A DNA stretch of 7,041 nt from Variovorax sp. (GTDB taxonomy: Bacteria > Pseudomonadota > Gammaproteobacteria > Burkholderiales > Burkholderiaceae_C). Every line of letters begins with the position of its first letter. The stretch's first letter is position 1. Below, piece after piece: positions 5,631 through 7,041 of this stretch. Location: contig JAQGLP010000227.1 in NCBI GenBank assembly GCA_028292835.1, positions 1 through 7,041 on the forward strand, written 5' to 3'. Made by a program: the position numbers and the translations under genes. The notes under the pieces are model-generated. The model was not told where the DNA came from. It did no database searches and worked only from the letters and a program-made list of their open reading frames with translations.

Positions 5631-6872
5631 ATGCAAACTGAAACCCTGATCGGCATCGACTTCGGCACCTCGAACTCCGCGGTCGCCTGCAGCGTGGGCG
5701 GCAGCGTGCGCCTGCTGCCCATCGAGGGCGCCGCGATCACCCTGCCGACCGCCCTCTTCTTCAACGCGGAAGACCGCAGCACCCACTTCGGCCGCGAAGC
5801 CATCGCGCTCTACCTGGCCGGCACCGAGGGCCGGCTGATGCGCTCGCTCAAGAGCCTGCTTGGCAGCGCGCTGATGCAGGAGAAGACGGCCGTCTATGAC
5901 GGGCTCGTGAGCTTCGAGGACATCATCGCGCGCTTCCTGCACGAGCTGGGCTCGCGGGCCGCCCGCGAACTCGGCCGGCGCCCGGAGCGCGTCGTGATCG
6001 GGCGGCCGGTGCACTTCGTCGACGACGACCCGAAGCGCGACCAGCGCGCCGAAGACAGCCTGCGCCAAGCCGCGCGGGCGGCGGGCTTTCGCGACATCGC
6101 CTTCCAGCTCGAGCCGATCGCCGCGGCCTTCGACTACGAGCAGCGCGTGGCCCGGGAATCGCTGGTGCTGATCGTGGACATCGGCGGCGGCACCTCGGAC
6201 TTCACGGTGGTGCGCGTCGGCCCGGACCGCGCAACGCGCGCCGACCGTGGCGCCGACGTGCTGGCCACCACCGGCGTGCACATCGGCGGCACCGACTTCG
6301 ACCAGCGGCTCAACCTCGAGCGCGTGATGCCGCAGCTCGGCTTTCGCCACACCGGCGCGCAGGGGCGCGAGGTGCCGAACAAGGTGTTCTTCGAGCTCTC
6401 GTCCTGGCACCTGATCAACTGGCTCTACGCGCCCCGGGCGGTCCGCCAGGCGCAAGACCTGCGCACCAGCTACGCCGAGACGCGGCTGCACGACCGCCTC
6501 ATGACCGTGCTGGAGGAACGCCACGGCCACCGCATCGCGAGCGAGGTCGAGCGGGCCAAGATCGACAGCTCCGTGACGGATGCCGAGGCCCGGATCGACC
6601 TCTCCTGCGCCGAAGCGGGCCTGGCGGCCTCGCTCTCGCCGGCCGACCTGGCGCAGCAGCTCGCCGCGCTGCTCGAACCGGTGGTGGCCTGCGCGCATGC
6701 CTGCGTGAAGCGCGCCGGGCTGCGCAGCGGCGACCTCGATGCGATCTACCTCACCGGCGGCTCGTCGGCGTTGCGGCCGTTCCAGCAGGCCCTGCGCAGG
6801 AGCTTCGCGGGCGTGCCGCTGGTCGAGGGTGACCTGTTCGGCGGCGTGGCGGCCGGGCTGGCCTGTGGATAA
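5631..6872 (+). CDS. yegD: Hsp70-family protein, YegD-like (nucleotide-binding domain only)
   Basis: The 413-residue product is an actin/Hsp70-fold ATPase resembling E. coli YegD, an uncharacterised putative chaperone. The nucleotide-site motifs are complete: phosphate-1 loop GIDFGTSNSAVA (8-19); a Lys in SLKSLLG (Lys74) that may correspond to DnaK Lys70; VVIGRPVHF (121-129); LEPIAAAFDYE (160-170), whose Glu161 matches DnaK Glu171; phosphate-2 VDIGGGTSDF (182-191); and adenosine motif YLTGGSSAL (373-381). It ends with LFGGVAAGLA, so the Hsp70 substrate-binding domain, lid and EEVD-like tail are absent. VIGRPVHF and the AAGFRDIAFQLEP block are closer to YegD than to DnaK. A TTG at 5619 would add four residues; ATG 5631 is preferred, though neither has a visible ribosome binding site. 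A much later start would lose the phosphate-1 loop. The client and function are unknown. The gene is bracketed by two direct repeat copies. Confidence 0.88.
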   Translation: MQTETLIGIDFGTSNSAVACSVGGSVRLLPIEGAAITLPTALFFNAEDRSTHFGREAIALYLAGTEGRLMRSLKSLLGSALMQEKTAVYDGLVSFEDIIARFLHELGSRAARELGRRPERVVIGRPVHFVDDDPKRDQRAEDSLRQAARAAGFRDIAFQLEPIAAAFDYEQRVARESLVLIVDIGGGTSDFTVVRVGPDRATRADRGADVLATTGVHIGGTDFDQRLNLERVMPQLGFRHTGAQGREVPNKVFFELSSWHLINWLYAPRAVRQAQDLRTSYAETRLHDRLMTVLEERHGHRIASEVERAKIDSSVTDAEARIDLSCAEAGLAASLSPADLAQQLAALLEPVVACAHACVKRAGLRSGDLDAIYLTGGSSALRPFQQALRRSFAGVPLVEGDLFGGVAAGLACG

Positions 6873-6874
6873 AA

Positions 6875-6967
6875 CTCACCCCCAGGCTTGCCCACTTCGT
6901 GTGGCCGCCCGCCCCCTTGCAGGGGGCAAGACCGGCGGTCCGGCAAAGCCGGGTCCGCGGTGTTTCT
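6875..6967 (+). repeat. Palindromic intergenic repeat, copy 2
   Basis: This 93-nt second copy starts two bases after the stop codon of the Hsp70-like gene and keeps the orientation and three-hairpin plan of copy 1. The middle stem GCCCCCT (6911-6917) with AGGGGGC (6921-6927) is identical while its loop changes from CCC to TGC, which suggests the stem, not the loop, is constrained. The third hairpin is better paired than in copy 1: ACC/GGT, GCGG/CCGC and CCGGC-AAA-GCCGG. Confidence 0.85.
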
Positions 6968-6968
6968 T
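6931..6968 (+). terminator. Probable terminator inside repeat copy 2
   Basis: The third hairpin pairs ACC (6931-6933) with GGT (6959-6961), GCGG (6935-6938) with CCGC (6955-6958) and CCGGC (6940-6944) with GCCGG (6948-6952) around AAA. It is followed by TGTTTCTT, a T-run broken by G and C. The stem is stronger than in copy 1 but the T-tract is weaker. Confidence 0.45.
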
Positions 6969-6982
6969 CCCGCGTGTGCTTC

Positions 6983-7018
6983 CCGGTCGAGCCGCCGCAG
7001 GGCGCGCCGGTTTTTTTT
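6983..7018 (+). terminator. Rho-independent terminator with T8 tract
   Basis: A GC-rich region (6983-7010) can fold with CGCC (6993-6996) paired to GGCG (7001-7004) around GCAG, extended by GC pairs across a bulged C and by outer CCG/CGG pairing. It is followed at once by eight T residues (7011-7018), the longest T-run in the window. It would end transcription of the Hsp70-like gene as a backup to the repeat-borne terminator. The exact fold is imperfect; the T8 tract is the main evidence. Confidence 0.6.
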
Positions 7019-7041
7019 GTCCCATGATCCCTCCAGACATC

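Noticed and set aside
3866..5803. 645-codon minus-strand open frame antisense to lysS and the repeat
   Set aside because: It is a shadow of lysS in GC-rich DNA: the translation is low-complexity and rich in His/Arg/Ala/Val without any domain, and it runs through the palindromic repeat and into the next gene. The plus-strand frame encodes a full, motif-complete synthetase.
5526..6698. 390-codon minus-strand open frame antisense to the Hsp70-like gene
   Set aside because: Same kind of GC-rich shadow; no recognisable motifs, while the plus strand has every Hsp70 nucleotide-binding motif in one frame.
6876..7025. 49-codon minus-strand frame with GGAGGG just before its ATG
   Set aside because: The ribosome-binding-like sequence is good, but most of the frame is the reverse translation of the palindromic repeat and the T8 terminator; the same repeat peptide appears in the shadow frame over copy 1. 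It is likely spurious.
7024..7041. Possible start of a next plus-strand gene, reading MIPPDI
   Set aside because: Only six codons are visible, there is no ribosome binding site, and the T8 terminator ends five bases before the ATG. It cannot be supported from this window.

Overview
This 7 kb window is high-GC, with strong G/C at third codon positions, and looks like chromosomal DNA from a betaproteobacterium of the order Burkholderiales. Three things suggest Comamonadaceae, probably a Variovorax-like organism: the gene order trpB-trpA-accD, the residue-level character of the proteins, and a GC-rich palindromic repeat present twice. I recall that repeat as common in Comamonadaceae genomes, but this is from memory and was not searched. 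Almost every gene is housekeeping. I see no defence system, prophage, insertion sequence, CRISPR array, tRNA or rRNA.

Left block (1-2553, plus strand): the 3' part of trpB, complete trpA overlapping it by ATGA, and accD 31 nt later. This looks like one transcript, tying the last two steps of tryptophan synthesis to the carboxyltransferase beta subunit of acetyl-CoA carboxylase. Middle block (2554-3820): a YggT-family membrane protein on the minus strand, convergent with accD, and a stand-alone LON-domain protein divergent from yggT with only 51 nt between the start codons. Right block (3821-7041): a 141-nt intergenic region with inverted repeats and a probable promoter, then lysS (class II lysyl-tRNA synthetase), then a YegD-type Hsp70-like ATPase that has only the nucleotide-binding domain.

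The least ordinary features are non-coding. A ~92-nt, three-hairpin repeat follows the stop codon of lysS directly, and a second copy (about 87% identical by hand alignment, same orientation) follows the stop codon of the Hsp70-like gene. The repeats therefore bracket that gene as direct repeats. The last hairpin of each copy is followed by a T-run and reads as a Rho-independent terminator. The Hsp70-like start codon lies only 14 nt beyond the first copy, with no visible ribosome binding site and almost no room for its own promoter. The lysS leader is also notable: a -10 hexamer overlapping an upstream in-frame ATG, a perfect 7-bp hairpin close to the predicted mRNA 5' end, and a C-rich tract instead of a Shine-Dalgarno sequence. 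I found no convincing undescribed system; these are modest regulatory and architectural leads.
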